Positions 22,941 to 32,239 of a DNA stretch of 39,163 nucleotides are shown here, in pieces. The stretch comes from Heliobacterium mobile (lineage in GTDB: Bacteria > Bacillota > Desulfitobacteriia > Heliobacteriales > Heliobacteriaceae): NCBI RefSeq assembly GCF_009720735.1, contig NZ_WNKU01000031.1, positions 1-39,163 on the forward strand, written 5' to 3'. The notes below the pieces were generated by a model. It saw only the letters and a list, made by a program, of their open reading frames with translations, did not search any database and was not told the DNA's origin. The position numbers and the translations under genes are program-made. Positions within the stretch are counted from its first letter, which is position 1, and each line of letters begins with the position of its first letter.

Positions 22941-23441
22941 TTACTTTTTACCGCTCTGATCAGACATCCATGTTTCATAATCCTTTATGGCTTTGGTCAA
23001 CTCAAGGGCGATTTCTTTTTCTTCTTTTTCTGCTAACAAGTCGACTAGTTTTTTGGCTTCACTATACATCCGCGATGCGATCTCTAAAACGTTGGGGTTG
23101 TCTTTTCTCCGGGAAAGATGTTGGCTCTTCGGTTCCGGGATGATAGAACGGACCATATCTGCGGTGATCACAAAATCGCTTTTGGTCTTGATCGGCATGG
23201 CATTCGGGTCAAGTTTTACCCGAAACCGGGTGAGACGACGTTTCACCATGGCCGGCATGATACCGTGATCTTCTAACTGAAGGGCCACGATGGGACAGAA
23301 CTCTGGGTAGAAGAGCCCTTCAATGTGCTGACATACCCCCGATGAAGCTCTACCATACTTACAAGGTTTTCCTGGTTCGGTATTATTGTACAATGGACAT
23401 AAAGTACTAATCTCGGAAATGTGCTCTTTTTGGTTTTGCAT
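22941..23441 (-). CDS. Four-cysteine protein of unknown function
   Basis: The 166-residue soluble protein has four cysteines in its first 50 residues (15, 27, 37, 49), spaced about 10-12 apart (LCPLY, PCKYG, VCQHI, FCPIV), which could bind a metal or an Fe-S cluster. A basic middle region (MVKRRLTRFRVKL) and a charged C-terminal helix (LLAEKEEKEIALELTKAIKD) follow. The ATG at 23441 has AAGGAG ten bases upstream. An inverted repeat GAATGT-N8-ACATTC (23463-23482) lies just before the ribosome binding site and could be an operator. I do not recognise the family. The shared bidirectional terminator suggests a monocistronic unit. Confidence 0.7.
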   Translation of the reverse strand: MQNQKEHISEISTLCPLYNNTEPGKPCKYGRASSGVCQHIEGLFYPEFCPIVALQLEDHGIMPAMVKRRLTRFRVKLDPNAMPIKTKSDFVITADMVRSIIPEPKSQHLSRRKDNPNVLEIASRMYSEAKKLVDLLAEKEEKEIALELTKAIKDYETWMSDQSGKK

Positions 23442-23565
23442 ATAAACTAGGCTCCTTATTGTGAATGTTTACAAATACATTCGATATTTGCGGTGGAATA
23501 TCCTGCAAAAGAATTAACAATATATATTTAAACTTCGAATGTTACTCTACGATTTAATTACTAAA

Positions 23566-24300
23566 TCATCCAAAAATACCAACCCATTGTTGAAAAGGAA
23601 CGAAAGCGCTCCCGTTCCACTTTAACGCGTTCATCATATATCCCAGACCATCGGCATTGTAACGTCCTATGATCCGTTGGAAAGCCAACAGTTCATAGAT
23701 TCCATCCCGCTCAAAATCAACAGGATATAGTCCGCCGATCCCGTTCACATCTCCTTGGATAGGAGCTTTTAACTTTCCGTTCTTATCATAAATCTCCGAT
23801 AGATATTCCGTGCCCTTGTAACGGATATCGATCCGGTAGGACTTGTTCAAGTTTCGACTGATGACTTCCACTTGATAATTATCTAGATAATTCACGTCGT
23901 ACCGGTACTCTTCATTGAACTGCTCAAAATCAAATAACTGACGGCCTTGATTGTTTAAAAAGGAATAAACATACTCATAGGTGATTCCGCCAGAGCCGCC
24001 CGAGGCGACACTGATTTGAATATCCTTGACTTGATCCCCCGTAAAATCACCTAGAAATACAGTCGGGTTGTACCCTGCATTCGCTTTTAAGGGAATGGCG
24101 TATGTCATCATGGTCCTGCCGTCTTGGATGTTCAGGGTGATATTATCGACAAATTGACTACCGGGATAGGGGTAGTTCCCAGTCAAATAGACCCAGTCCG
24201 GTACTTGGTCACCATTGACATCCCCCGTCTGTGAACTAAGAACATTGCCGACTCTACCGGTTTGAGCCGCCAGAACATCCCCATAGCCTTGGCGAAACAT
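23566..24300 (-). CDS. VCBS/FG-GAP-like calcium-binding-loop protein
   Basis: This 244-residue protein has beta-propeller-like repeats with acidic loops: GDVNGDQVPDW near 27-37, GDFTGDQVKDIQ near 89-100, and GDVNGIGG with DFERDGIYEL near 183-205. These resemble the DxDGxxD calcium-binding loops of VCBS/FG-GAP proteins. No signal peptide is present, so it is made in the cytoplasm; in spore formers such proteins could sit in the spore envelope. The ATG at 24300 follows GGGGGAGAT. A clean SigK-type promoter (24331-24357) lies about 30 bases upstream, supporting late mother-cell expression (inference). No terminator is obvious downstream. Confidence 0.72.
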   Translation of the reverse strand: MFRQGYGDVLAAQTGRVGNVLSSQTGDVNGDQVPDWVYLTGNYPYPGSQFVDNITLNIQDGRTMMTYAIPLKANAGYNPTVFLGDFTGDQVKDIQISVASGGSGGITYEYVYSFLNNQGRQLFDFEQFNEEYRYDVNYLDNYQVEVISRNLNKSYRIDIRYKGTEYLSEIYDKNGKLKAPIQGDVNGIGGLYPVDFERDGIYELLAFQRIIGRYNADGLGYMMNALKWNGSAFVPFQQWVGIFG

Positions 24301-24330
24301 TGCATCTCCCCCTGTAAATCATCGTTTAGA

Positions 24331-24357
24331 TAAACTATGATTCCGGGAAGAAATGTG
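24331..24357 (-). promoter_or_regulatory. Possible SigK promoter of the VCBS-like gene
   Basis: On the minus strand CACA (24354-24357), 14 bases and CATAGTTTA (24331-24339) match the SigK consensus mACm-N16-CATAnnnTA at every defined -10 base; the spacer is slightly short. Confidence 0.48.
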
Positions 24358-24392
24358 CCAAGAATTTAGTTGTCATCGTTGAGTACTACTGG

Positions 24393-26756
24393 CTATTTTA
24401 ACTCTACCACAGTCACCCCGACGCCTCCTTCCCCATGTTCGCCACTCCGAAAAGACTTCACATAGGGATGTTTCTGCAAGTAGGACCGGATGGCCGCCCG
24501 CAGGGCGCCAGTGCCTTTCCCATGGATCAGGTTTACCGGCGAAATACCAGCCAGGTAGGCATCATCGAGGAATTTTCCGACCAGTTCAATGCCTTCGTCA
24601 GCCGTACAGCCCCGAAAATCCAGTTCCCTGGACATCTCTTTCGCCTTACCGCTAGCGATGGCCGCGTACTGAGTGGCACCTGATTTTTGTTTCTCTTCTT
24701 TTGCCGCCCGCAGTTCATTCAGCTTCACCGTCAGTTTAAGGATCCCCGCTTGAATCTGCAGTTCCCCATGGGCGTTGGGCATCGATAGTACAGAACCCTT
24801 TTGGTTGAGCCGCGGTACGAAGACGGTCTGGCCGATTTTAACTGTCTTTATGGCTGCTTCCTCATCAACGGCTTTTTTTATCCGACCTTCAGCCAGTTTT
24901 CCCTGCATCTCTCGCAATCGTTGCCGCTCGTTCTCAGCGCGGGCCATTTCTTCTTTGACGGGCGCCCGGTTCATAACCTCCCGGAGAGAACGAAGGATCT
25001 GATCGCTTTCATCCTTCGCCTGCCGGACGAGATGGTAAGCCTCTTCCCGGGCCTTATCCAGTAAAGACGCTTCTTTCTCCCGAATCGTTCTTTCCCGCTC
25101 CTCGAGCTGCTGCCGCAGTTCCTCTGCTTCCCGGCGGAGCCGATCTGCTTCCTCACGATCCCGCTGCGCCGACACCTGATCGGCTTCGAGATGTTCGATC
25201 AAGTTGGCCACATCGCGCTCTTCTTGACTCAACAAGGACCGGGCTTGCTTCACCACTTCGTCTTTGATACCCAGCCGGGCGGCGATTTCAAAAGCGTTCG
25301 ATCGGCCTGGACGGCCGATGAGCAACCGGTAGGTGGGGCGCAGCGTTTCCAGATCGAATTCGACACTGGCGTTCTCGACACGAGGGTGGGCATAGGCAAA
25401 GGCTTTCAATTCGCTATAATGGGTCGTGGCGATGGTCTTGGCGCCCTTCTGTAAGATGTATTCCATAATGGACTGAGCCAAGGCCGCCCCTTCTGTCGGG
25501 TCTGTTCCGGCACCCAGTTCATCTAACAGGACTAAACTGGTAGGCCCTACCTTCTCTAAGACGGTGACGATGTTCGTCATATGGGAGGAGAAGGTGCTCA
25601 GGCTTTGTTCGATCGATTGTTCATCGCCGATGTCGACGAAGATCTGATCAAAGAGCGACAGTTCCGTGCCATGTTCAGCCGGTACATGCAGGCCTGCCTG
25701 GGCCATGAGGGTTAAAAGGCCCACCGTCTTTAAGGAGACCGTCTTGCCGCCTGTGTTCGGGCCGGTGATGACGAGCGTATCGAAGGCATGGCCCAGTTCG
25801 ATGGTGACGGGAACCACCTTTCCCTGGATCAGCGGATGGCGCCCTAACCGGATCGAGAGTTTCCCCTGGCTGTTGATGGCCGGTTCGCCGGCGTCCATTT
25901 TCCAGGATAGTTTCGCTTTGGCGAAGATAAAGTCGATCCGTGCCAGCACTTCCAAACTGACGGCGATGTCTTCCGCGTTCTGGGCCACCAGCATGGACAA
26001 CCCGCGCAGGATGTTCACCACTTCCGTCCGCTCGGCAGCCTGGTGACGTTTCAGTTCGTTGTTCAGTTCCACCACAGCCATCGGTTCGATAAAAACGGTA
26101 GCTCCCGATGCGGACTGGTCGTGAATCAGGCCGGGGATGTGGCTGCGGTATTCGGATCGAACCGGAACGACGTAGCGATCGCCCCGGACCGTGATCAGGG
26201 CGTCTTGCAGGTATTTTTGCGTGTCCGGGTTACGGATGATGGCGTCCAGTTTTTCCCGGACCCGGTTTTGGATCGTTCGCATGGCCCTGCGGAGGCGCGC
26301 CAGTTCTGGTGACGCGTCGTCGGCCACTTCGCCCTCACCGATGATGCAGCGGTTGATTTCGTCTTCCGCCTCGCGGTAGACGCCCAACCCTTCCGCTAAG
26401 GCTGTCAGGATGGGCGTTGTCTTTTTTTCGTCTGACAATAAAAAGGCCCGAACTTGCCGGGAGATGCGTAAGGCCTGGGCCACTTGTTGCAGTTCACCCG
26501 CTTCTAAGATGCCGCCCACCTCGGCTTTTCGAAGGTATGGTCGCACATCGTGAAAAGCAGCCATCGGGTTGCTCGGACGAAGGCGCAGGACTTCCTTCGC
26601 CTCCGTCGTCTCACTTAACCCTTCCTGTACCTGCCACAGCTTGTGCTTGGGCAGCAAACTTTCAGCCAGTTCCTTTCCCATGTCGGAGACGCAGAAGCCG
26701 GCCAATTGAGACAGGATGCGGTCAAATTCCAGTTTTCGAAGTGTCCGTTCGTTCAT
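24393..26756 (-). CDS. mutS2: MutS2 endonuclease/ATPase
   Basis: The 787-residue protein has the MutS2 architecture. A core and clamp region with long coiled coil is followed by the ABC-type ATPase with Walker A GPNTGGKTVSLKT, the signature region EQSLSTFSSHM, Walker B SLVLLDELGAGTDPTEG and the THY switch (IATTHYSELK). A charged coiled coil (about 500-620) leads to the C-terminal Smr nuclease domain (LDFRGCTADEG, LIHGKGTGALR). MutS2 has no mismatch-binding N-domain. In Gram-positives it suppresses recombination and also rescues collided ribosomes. The ATG at 26756 lies 15 bases after the stop of the U32 gene, so the two are cotranscribed. Confidence 0.97.
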   Translation of the reverse strand: MNERTLRKLEFDRILSQLAGFCVSDMGKELAESLLPKHKLWQVQEGLSETTEAKEVLRLRPSNPMAAFHDVRPYLRKAEVGGILEAGELQQVAQALRISRQVRAFLLSDEKKTTPILTALAEGLGVYREAEDEINRCIIGEGEVADDASPELARLRRAMRTIQNRVREKLDAIIRNPDTQKYLQDALITVRGDRYVVPVRSEYRSHIPGLIHDQSASGATVFIEPMAVVELNNELKRHQAAERTEVVNILRGLSMLVAQNAEDIAVSLEVLARIDFIFAKAKLSWKMDAGEPAINSQGKLSIRLGRHPLIQGKVVPVTIELGHAFDTLVITGPNTGGKTVSLKTVGLLTLMAQAGLHVPAEHGTELSLFDQIFVDIGDEQSIEQSLSTFSSHMTNIVTVLEKVGPTSLVLLDELGAGTDPTEGAALAQSIMEYILQKGAKTIATTHYSELKAFAYAHPRVENASVEFDLETLRPTYRLLIGRPGRSNAFEIAARLGIKDEVVKQARSLLSQEERDVANLIEHLEADQVSAQRDREEADRLRREAEELRQQLEERERTIREKEASLLDKAREEAYHLVRQAKDESDQILRSLREVMNRAPVKEEMARAENERQRLREMQGKLAEGRIKKAVDEEAAIKTVKIGQTVFVPRLNQKGSVLSMPNAHGELQIQAGILKLTVKLNELRAAKEEKQKSGATQYAAIASGKAKEMSRELDFRGCTADEGIELVGKFLDDAYLAGISPVNLIHGKGTGALRAAIRSYLQKHPYVKSFRSGEHGEGGVGVTVVELK

Positions 26757-26771
26757 TCCCTGTTCTCTCCT

Positions 26772-29414
26772 CTATTCAACCCCCCGGAACAGGTGTCCCT
26801 TTGTATATCCCGGCGGATGAACCCTTTCCAAGTCTTTTATCCATGATTGTACCGTATCGTTATGCCAATTCCCTGCCTGGGCAGCCCGTAAGGCCTTGCG
26901 GTAAACAGGTAAAAGGGCCTTCAGCCACGAGGCATCTTCCGTCCGCCCCTCGATGCGCAGGCGCTTCACACCCAGTGCTAATAAGTCGGGAAGGTTTTCC
27001 AGCAGGGATAGGTCTTTCGGATTCAGAATATGCATTCGACAGAAGCTGTCCGTATATAAGGGAAAACGAAAGTTAAGTCGATCGATCAGGTAGAGGTCCT
27101 GATGACGCTGGCAGGCATGATCACAGGATTTCTCCAAAGTGCGGCCGCCGAGGAGAGCGCCTGTAGCACAGTATTCGCTCACCATCATCGGGAGGGAACC
27201 GTGGACGACGATTTCCGTTTGGTCCATAGTCACACCGGCCCGAGCAAGCCCGGAGCGACTCATGGCGCGCATCTGTTCCAACGATAATTCAGGGCTTAAT
27301 GTCACTGTGGCAGCGCCCAATTCCAGAAGGCTCCGGGCTGCTTGACCGTTAAAGACCCAAAGCGGATAGTCGGCACGGATCTCGATCCGGTCGCTTTCAG
27401 GAAGGTTTTTGACCATTTCCACATAGCCCAAGTTGGGCAGCAGATAGGATCGAACACCCGCCTCAAACCAACGCCGGATGATCCCTTCGACGGCAGGACG
27501 ATGCTCAGCCCTATATACGCGAGGCAGCGCCACAACGACAGGAATACCGGCATCCCGGCAAAGGCTGACAGCGGTTTTTTCCTCACCCGGTCGAAAAGAC
27601 TGCCCCTGCCGAAACCCTTCGGTGCTGAGATAGACTTCATCAATACCGGCAGACAGAGCCGTTTTTAGATTATTTAAACCCTCCACCGTTAGGGTGAGCA
27701 AGGGTTCATCCTGTCCCTGTCCTTTTCGTTCCTTCGCTCTCGGTCGTTGAGAGAGGGCGAAAGAAGCCTTTTCCGACCAGCCAGCCCTCTCTGCTCTCCT
27801 ACGAATCAAGCCCAGGTGCGCTAACCCTGCCTGCCACTGATTTTCGTCGATCCGTACCGGACCGGTTTCTTCACTGCAGCGTTTTTCTAATTCTGCAATC
27901 GCCTGACGGCGAGCTTCATTTAACTGGCTCACCGGCACCATCGCTTTTCCGTCGCCTTCGAGTTCGACGTGATCGAGGCGGTAGGCGGTGTTGCCGAGGC
28001 GCCCCAATTGATCCGTCAATGACTCTATCGTCAAGGGCCGGTTTCGAGCTTCTTGAGCTGCGTCAGTAGTCATGCCGCGACCGAGGCGCCCTTCGGCGTC
28101 GCGAAACTCGATCACAACGGGCTGACCGAAAGTGGCCCACACATGGGCCTGTAAAGGGTTACGCCTTCCTTCACCGGGCCGCTGGTAAGATTCCCGAGCC
28201 TGTGTCGTCAGCAACTCATCATGAATCTTGAAGATGCGGTCGCCATTGCGTACGTTGCCCCGCCACTCAACCGTCACATCTTCCCCGGCAAGTGCTTTTT
28301 CCCGCTCTTGCCCGCTCACCCATATCTTTTCTACCGTCGTAGCGACCCGTCCACCCCGGGTGACCCATGCCTCAATCTCATCGCCCAGGTTTAAATCCTC
28401 TTCCAAGACGATCCGGGCCTGCTGTCGTTTCGCGTCGTAGCTTTTTACGCGCCCTAGAAAGAGTCCCCGGTTGTTCGGCCGCTTGTAGCTCATCAAATCC
28501 CGACCAGGGTTGCCCAAGAGATAGGCTGGCGCAAAATCCCGGTTGAAGATCTGGCGCAAAGCCCGCTCCTCTTCGGGATCGACGGCAAAAGGTTCCTTCG
28601 CAGCCGTCCGATCTAAAGCCTGCCGGTATTGGCGGACGACGGTGGCCACATATTCGGGCTTTTTCATGCGTCCTTCGATTTTCAATGAATGCACGCCCGC
28701 TTGAACCAGGTCGGGCAGGTGTTCAATCGTTTTAATATCTTTCGGGCTCAAGAGGTGTTGGCCCACATCCTGTTTCGATACCATTTCCCGACCCTTTGCG
28801 TCGACGATGCCATATCCGAGGCGACAGGGCTGGGCGCAACGCCCCCGGTTTCCACTGCGACCACCGATGAGGCTGGACATGAGGCATTGCCCCGAATAAC
28901 CGATACAAAGGGCACCGTGGACAAAGACCTCCACTTCCAACCCGGGGACTTGGCACAGTTCCGTGATGTCTTGTAAAGTCAGTTCCCGAGCCGGCACGAC
29001 CCGGTGAACACCTTGTGCCGCCAGTAGGCGGGCTCCTTCGGTATTGCTTACAGTCATCTGCGTGCTGGCATGGATCTCCCACTGAGGCAGCAGGTTCTGA
29101 ATGACCCGCAACACGCCCAGGTCTTGAACGATGACGGCGTCGACGCCGATTTCATAGAGGTTTCGTGCGTATTGGGGAAGCCCGTCCAGTTCAGCGTCAT
29201 CTAATAAGGTGTTGATCGTCACATATATACGTGCATTGCGTTGGTGGGCGTAGGTCACAGCCTCACCCATCTCGTTCATGTCAAAGTTGGCGGCATATTG
29301 ACGTGCGCCAAATTTTTTTCCGCTCAAGTATACTGCGTCAGCACCGTTTTCTACGGCTGCTCGCAGCGCTTCCATCGATCCGGCCGGCGCCAAGAGTTCT
29401 GGCAAAGCTGTCAC
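26772..29414 (-). CDS. U32 family peptidase/hydroxylase-like protein with two U32 halves
   Basis: The 880-residue protein begins ELLAPAGSMEALRAAVENGA, the typical U32 start. The U32 signature EVFVHGALCIGYSGQCLMSS follows near 164-183, with GNRGRCAQPCR next. A DUF3656-like middle region comes after this. A second, degenerate U32 half holds VVHGSLPMMVSEYCATGA and CDHACQRHQDLYLIDR. Family members include collagenase-like proteins and the E. coli RlhA/TrhP RNA hydroxylation enzymes, so a role in RNA modification is as likely as proteolysis. The cysteines of both halves could bind Fe-S. The start is GTG at 29414 after AGGAGGTCGG. It leads an operon with mutS2 and has a SigA promoter at 29448-29477. 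Confidence 0.93.
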   Translation of the reverse strand: MTALPELLAPAGSMEALRAAVENGADAVYLSGKKFGARQYAANFDMNEMGEAVTYAHQRNARIYVTINTLLDDAELDGLPQYARNLYEIGVDAVIVQDLGVLRVIQNLLPQWEIHASTQMTVSNTEGARLLAAQGVHRVVPARELTLQDITELCQVPGLEVEVFVHGALCIGYSGQCLMSSLIGGRSGNRGRCAQPCRLGYGIVDAKGREMVSKQDVGQHLLSPKDIKTIEHLPDLVQAGVHSLKIEGRMKKPEYVATVVRQYRQALDRTAAKEPFAVDPEEERALRQIFNRDFAPAYLLGNPGRDLMSYKRPNNRGLFLGRVKSYDAKRQQARIVLEEDLNLGDEIEAWVTRGGRVATTVEKIWVSGQEREKALAGEDVTVEWRGNVRNGDRIFKIHDELLTTQARESYQRPGEGRRNPLQAHVWATFGQPVVIEFRDAEGRLGRGMTTDAAQEARNRPLTIESLTDQLGRLGNTAYRLDHVELEGDGKAMVPVSQLNEARRQAIAELEKRCSEETGPVRIDENQWQAGLAHLGLIRRRAERAGWSEKASFALSQRPRAKERKGQGQDEPLLTLTVEGLNNLKTALSAGIDEVYLSTEGFRQGQSFRPGEEKTAVSLCRDAGIPVVVALPRVYRAEHRPAVEGIIRRWFEAGVRSYLLPNLGYVEMVKNLPESDRIEIRADYPLWVFNGQAARSLLELGAATVTLSPELSLEQMRAMSRSGLARAGVTMDQTEIVVHGSLPMMVSEYCATGALLGGRTLEKSCDHACQRHQDLYLIDRLNFRFPLYTDSFCRMHILNPKDLSLLENLPDLLALGVKRLRIEGRTEDASWLKALLPVYRKALRAAQAGNWHNDTVQSWIKDLERVHPPGYTKGHLFRGVE

Positions 29415-29447
29415 AAGCCGACCTCCTATTTCTATAATACTTGTCCC

Positions 29448-29477
29448 ATTATATCAAATTTGCTTTTCTTGCGGCAA
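29448..29477 (-). promoter_or_regulatory. Promoter of the U32-mutS2 operon
   Basis: On the minus strand TTGCCG (29472-29477), an 18-base spacer and TATAAT (29448-29453) lie about 35 bases before the GTG start. Confidence 0.7.
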
Positions 29478-29538
29478 AGTTGATGCGATACCTGTTTAGA
29501 TATATTAAACATGTTTGCAATACTGATTATTATTATTA

Positions 29539-29567
29539 TTGAAATATTCGCATTTATAATTTATAAT
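29539..29567 (+). promoter_or_regulatory. cydAB promoter (SigA)
   Basis: TTGAAA (29539-29544), a 17-base spacer and TATAAT (29562-29567) form a near-perfect promoter in a very AT-rich stretch. The leader to cydA is about 120 bases and holds a GGCGG-TCTT-CCGCC hairpin at 29602-29615. A TCACAA half-site just after the -10 is reminiscent of Rex operators but is not a full site. Confidence 0.72.
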
Positions 29568-29694
29568 TATAATCACAAAGGCTTTTTTCTTATGGCATCT
29601 CGGCGGTCTTCCGCCTTTATGCATAAACTTGCTCCGACGTCTCGGAAAACTTCAGTCTCCACGCTACTCAAAACATTCAAAAGGAGGTTACACG

Positions 29695-31050
29695 ATGGAC
29701 GTAGTTCTCTTGTCCCGCATCCAGTTTGCCTTGACGGCGGGGTTTCACTTCATTTTTCCTCCGCTCACCATCGGCATGGCTTGGCTCATTTTTATCATGC
29801 AAACGAAGTATTTGCGTTCCGGCGACGAGTTGTACGCCCGGATGTCCCGGTTCTGGTTAAAACTGTTCGCCATCTCTTTTGTCGTCGGTGTGGCTACGGG
29901 CATCACCATGGAATTTCAGTTCGGCACCAACTGGTCTGAATATTCCCGTTTTGTCGGAGACATTTTCGGAGGGCCTTTGGCAGCGGAGGGCATTTTTGCA
30001 TTTTTCCTTGAATCGGCCTTTATGGGCGTATTGATCTGGGGCGCCAACCGCGTTTCGAAGAAAATGTACTGGTTTTCCTCGCTGATGGTGGCTGTCGGTT
30101 CTACCCTGTCGGCTTTATGGATCATCATCGCCAACTCTTGGCAGCAAACACCTACCGCTTATCACATTATCAACGGACGGGCTGAACTGACCGATTTCTG
30201 GGCAGCCATTATGAATCCCTCTACTGTTCCTCGCTATTTGCATACGGTTGACGGTGCACTCATTACCGGCGCATTCTTTGTTATGGGGATCAGTGCATAC
30301 TATTTACTTCGGCAGAGGCATCTCGATTTTGCCAAAGGATCTATGAAATATGCCCTCATTGTCGCTCTCGCAGCCTCGCTCGTTCAACTCTATTTTGGAC
30401 ATATGCATTCCGTTCAGGTCGCTGAAACGCAGCCGGAAAAACTGGCTGCCCTGGAAGGGCTTTTTGAATCGGAAAAAGAAGCCCCTCTGCTTATTTTCGG
30501 AATCCCTGACGAAAAGGCTGGCGTTACCCACTTTCGCATCGGCATCCCCAAAGCGTTGAGCCTGTTGGCTCATGACGACCCTGAAGCAGAAGTGAAGGGC
30601 TTACACGCTTTTCCCGAAGATGAACGTCCCCCCGTGCTTATGCCTTTCCTATCTTTCCACCTGATGGTCGGCTTAGGTACTTTCTTCATCCTCTTCACCC
30701 TTTGGGGTTTATGGCTCTGGAAAAAGGATACCCTCTGGACAAACCGGAATTTTTTGACGATTGCTCTCTGGTCCATCCCGCTGCCTTTTATCGCTAATGA
30801 AGTCGGTTGGATCGCCGCTGAAGTAGGCCGGCAGCCTTGGATCGTCTATAAACTCTTGAAAACGGTCGATGGAATTTCCTTTACCGTTCCCGCTTGGCAA
30901 ATCCTTACTTCCATCATTCTCTTTGTCGCGATCTATATCCTGCTCTTTGTGGCTTGGTTTTTCTTACTGCGCAAAAAATTGGCCGCTGGCCCGGAAGAAC
31001 CGAATACAGGTGTCATTCGTAATGTCTCCGGAACGGGGGTGAGTCTATGA
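29695..31050 (+). CDS. cydA: Cytochrome bd quinol oxidase subunit I
   Basis: The 451-residue multipass membrane subunit holds the hemes of a bd-type oxidase that reduces O2 to water with quinol electrons. Visible are heme b595 ligand His18 in TAGFHFIFPPLTIG, the proton-channel and heme Glu98 and Glu106 (LAAEGIFAFFLES), the heme b558 region GHMHSVQVAETQPEK and the conserved AAEVGRQPW. The short quinol loop (length 451, against about 520 in E. coli) marks the short-loop subclass common in Gram-positives. The ATG at 29695 follows AAGGAGGTTACACG; an in-frame ATG at 29629 has no such site. It overlaps cydB by four bases. No cydCD genes are in the window. Confidence 0.96.
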   Translation: MDVVLLSRIQFALTAGFHFIFPPLTIGMAWLIFIMQTKYLRSGDELYARMSRFWLKLFAISFVVGVATGITMEFQFGTNWSEYSRFVGDIFGGPLAAEGIFAFFLESAFMGVLIWGANRVSKKMYWFSSLMVAVGSTLSALWIIIANSWQQTPTAYHIINGRAELTDFWAAIMNPSTVPRYLHTVDGALITGAFFVMGISAYYLLRQRHLDFAKGSMKYALIVALAASLVQLYFGHMHSVQVAETQPEKLAALEGLFESEKEAPLLIFGIPDEKAGVTHFRIGIPKALSLLAHDDPEAEVKGLHAFPEDERPPVLMPFLSFHLMVGLGTFFILFTLWGLWLWKKDTLWTNRNFLTIALWSIPLPFIANEVGWIAAEVGRQPWIVYKLLKTVDGISFTVPAWQILTSIILFVAIYILLFVAWFFLLRKKLAAGPEEPNTGVIRNVSGTGVSL

Positions 31051-32096
31051 CAACGTTGCAAAGCATCTGGTTTGTCCTTGTGGGCGTTCTGCTCCTCGGT
31101 TACACCTTGCTGGACGGCTTTGACCTGGGAGTTGGCAGCCTCTATCTCTTCACCAAAGACCCGAAAGAGCGGGAACGCATGATCTACTCCATCGGACCGT
31201 TCTGGGACAGCAATCAGGTTTGGCTGCTCACGGGCGGCGGTGCCATCTTTGCCGCCTTCCCGATGGTCTACGCCACCGTCTTCAGCGGATTCTACCTGGC
31301 CTTAATGCTCGTCCTCTTCGCCCTGATATTCCGCGCTGTTTCTCTTGAGTTTCAACACCAGCTTGAATCGCCGGGATGGCGCAAGTGGTGGGATATCGGC
31401 TTCGGCATCGGCAGCCTGCTTCCTTCCATCCTCTTCGGCGTTGCCATGGGCAATATCTTACGGGGAGTTCCCCTTGATGCCAAGGCGAATTTCATCGGAG
31501 ATTTCTTCGGCCTCTTGAATCCCTATTCCCTTGTCCTGGGACTGCTGAGTTGTTCTATGTTCGCCCTTCACGGAGCCACTTTCCTCTACGCCCAGACCGA
31601 CGGTGCCCTGAAAGAGAAGACTCGCCGCTGGGCCCGAACCGTCTGGATGGGGCTGGTACTCTTTTATATCATCGGAACGGTCTGGAGCTTCATGGCTACA
31701 CCACGGCTCTTTAGCAACTTTTTTGACATGCCTTTACTCTTCATTCTCCCTCTGACAGTGATCGCAGGCTTAGTTTATCTACCTGTTGCTCTCGGTAAAG
31801 GAAAACCAATAACCCCTTTCGTGGCCTCCAGCTTGACGATCGCTGGGCTCTGGGGAACGATCGGGGCAAGCCTATTCCCTTACATTGTCCCCGCTAGCAA
31901 TGACTTGTCGAACAGCTTAACGGTCTTTAACGCGTCTTCATCGGAGCGGACCTTGACGGTAATGCTTATCTTAGCGCTCATCGGCCTGCCGATCGTTCTC
32001 ACCTATACGGGTTATATTTATCGCACTTTCTTGAAGTCAAACAAAGGGGTAGCCGTTAAAGGCGGTAACTCGTCGAAGTCTTTTTCGAATATGTAG
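31047..32096 (+). CDS. cydB: Cytochrome bd quinol oxidase subunit II
   Basis: The 349-residue subunit has about nine membrane helices. The family start appears as GYTLLDGFDLGVGSLYL (residues 18-34), followed by PFWDSNQVWLLTGGGAIFAA and FRAVSLEFQHQ. It pairs with CydA; together they form the oxidase that protects against or respires low oxygen. The ATG overlaps the cydA stop (ATGA), showing tight translational coupling. The C-terminal tail is Lys/Ser-rich. A terminator at 32176-32224 closes the operon. Confidence 0.96.
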   Translation: MTTLQSIWFVLVGVLLLGYTLLDGFDLGVGSLYLFTKDPKERERMIYSIGPFWDSNQVWLLTGGGAIFAAFPMVYATVFSGFYLALMLVLFALIFRAVSLEFQHQLESPGWRKWWDIGFGIGSLLPSILFGVAMGNILRGVPLDAKANFIGDFFGLLNPYSLVLGLLSCSMFALHGATFLYAQTDGALKEKTRRWARTVWMGLVLFYIIGTVWSFMATPRLFSNFFDMPLLFILPLTVIAGLVYLPVALGKGKPITPFVASSLTIAGLWGTIGASLFPYIVPASNDLSNSLTVFNASSSERTLTVMLILALIGLPIVLTYTGYIYRTFLKSNKGVAVKGGNSSKSFSNM

Positions 32097-32175
32097 GCAT
32101 CCCCTTTGGATTGGATGCTGTACGTTATTGTTTGAATGCCGTTAGTCTTACTTGGTGTCGAAATATCTTTTCACT

Positions 32176-32224
32176 GGGAAGCCCTGCCACTCCAGACTCC
32201 GGAGTAGCGGGGCTTCCCTTTCTT
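32176..32224 (+). terminator. cydAB terminator
   Basis: GGGAAGCCCTGCCACTCC and GGAGTAGCGGGGCTTCCC form a stem of about 18 bp with two mismatches around AGACTCC, followed by TTTCTT. Confidence 0.8.
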
Positions 32225-32239
32225 CGCTTGCTTCGATAA

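Noticed and set aside
26417-27076. 219-codon plus-strand open frame across the mutS2/U32 junction
   Set aside because: It is antisense to two conserved genes, is Pro/Arg/Ser-rich and has no ribosome binding site.
29511-29939. 142-codon plus-strand frame overlapping the start of cydA
   Set aside because: It overlaps the promoter, leader and 5' coding region of cydA in another frame and has no matching ribosome binding site or domain.
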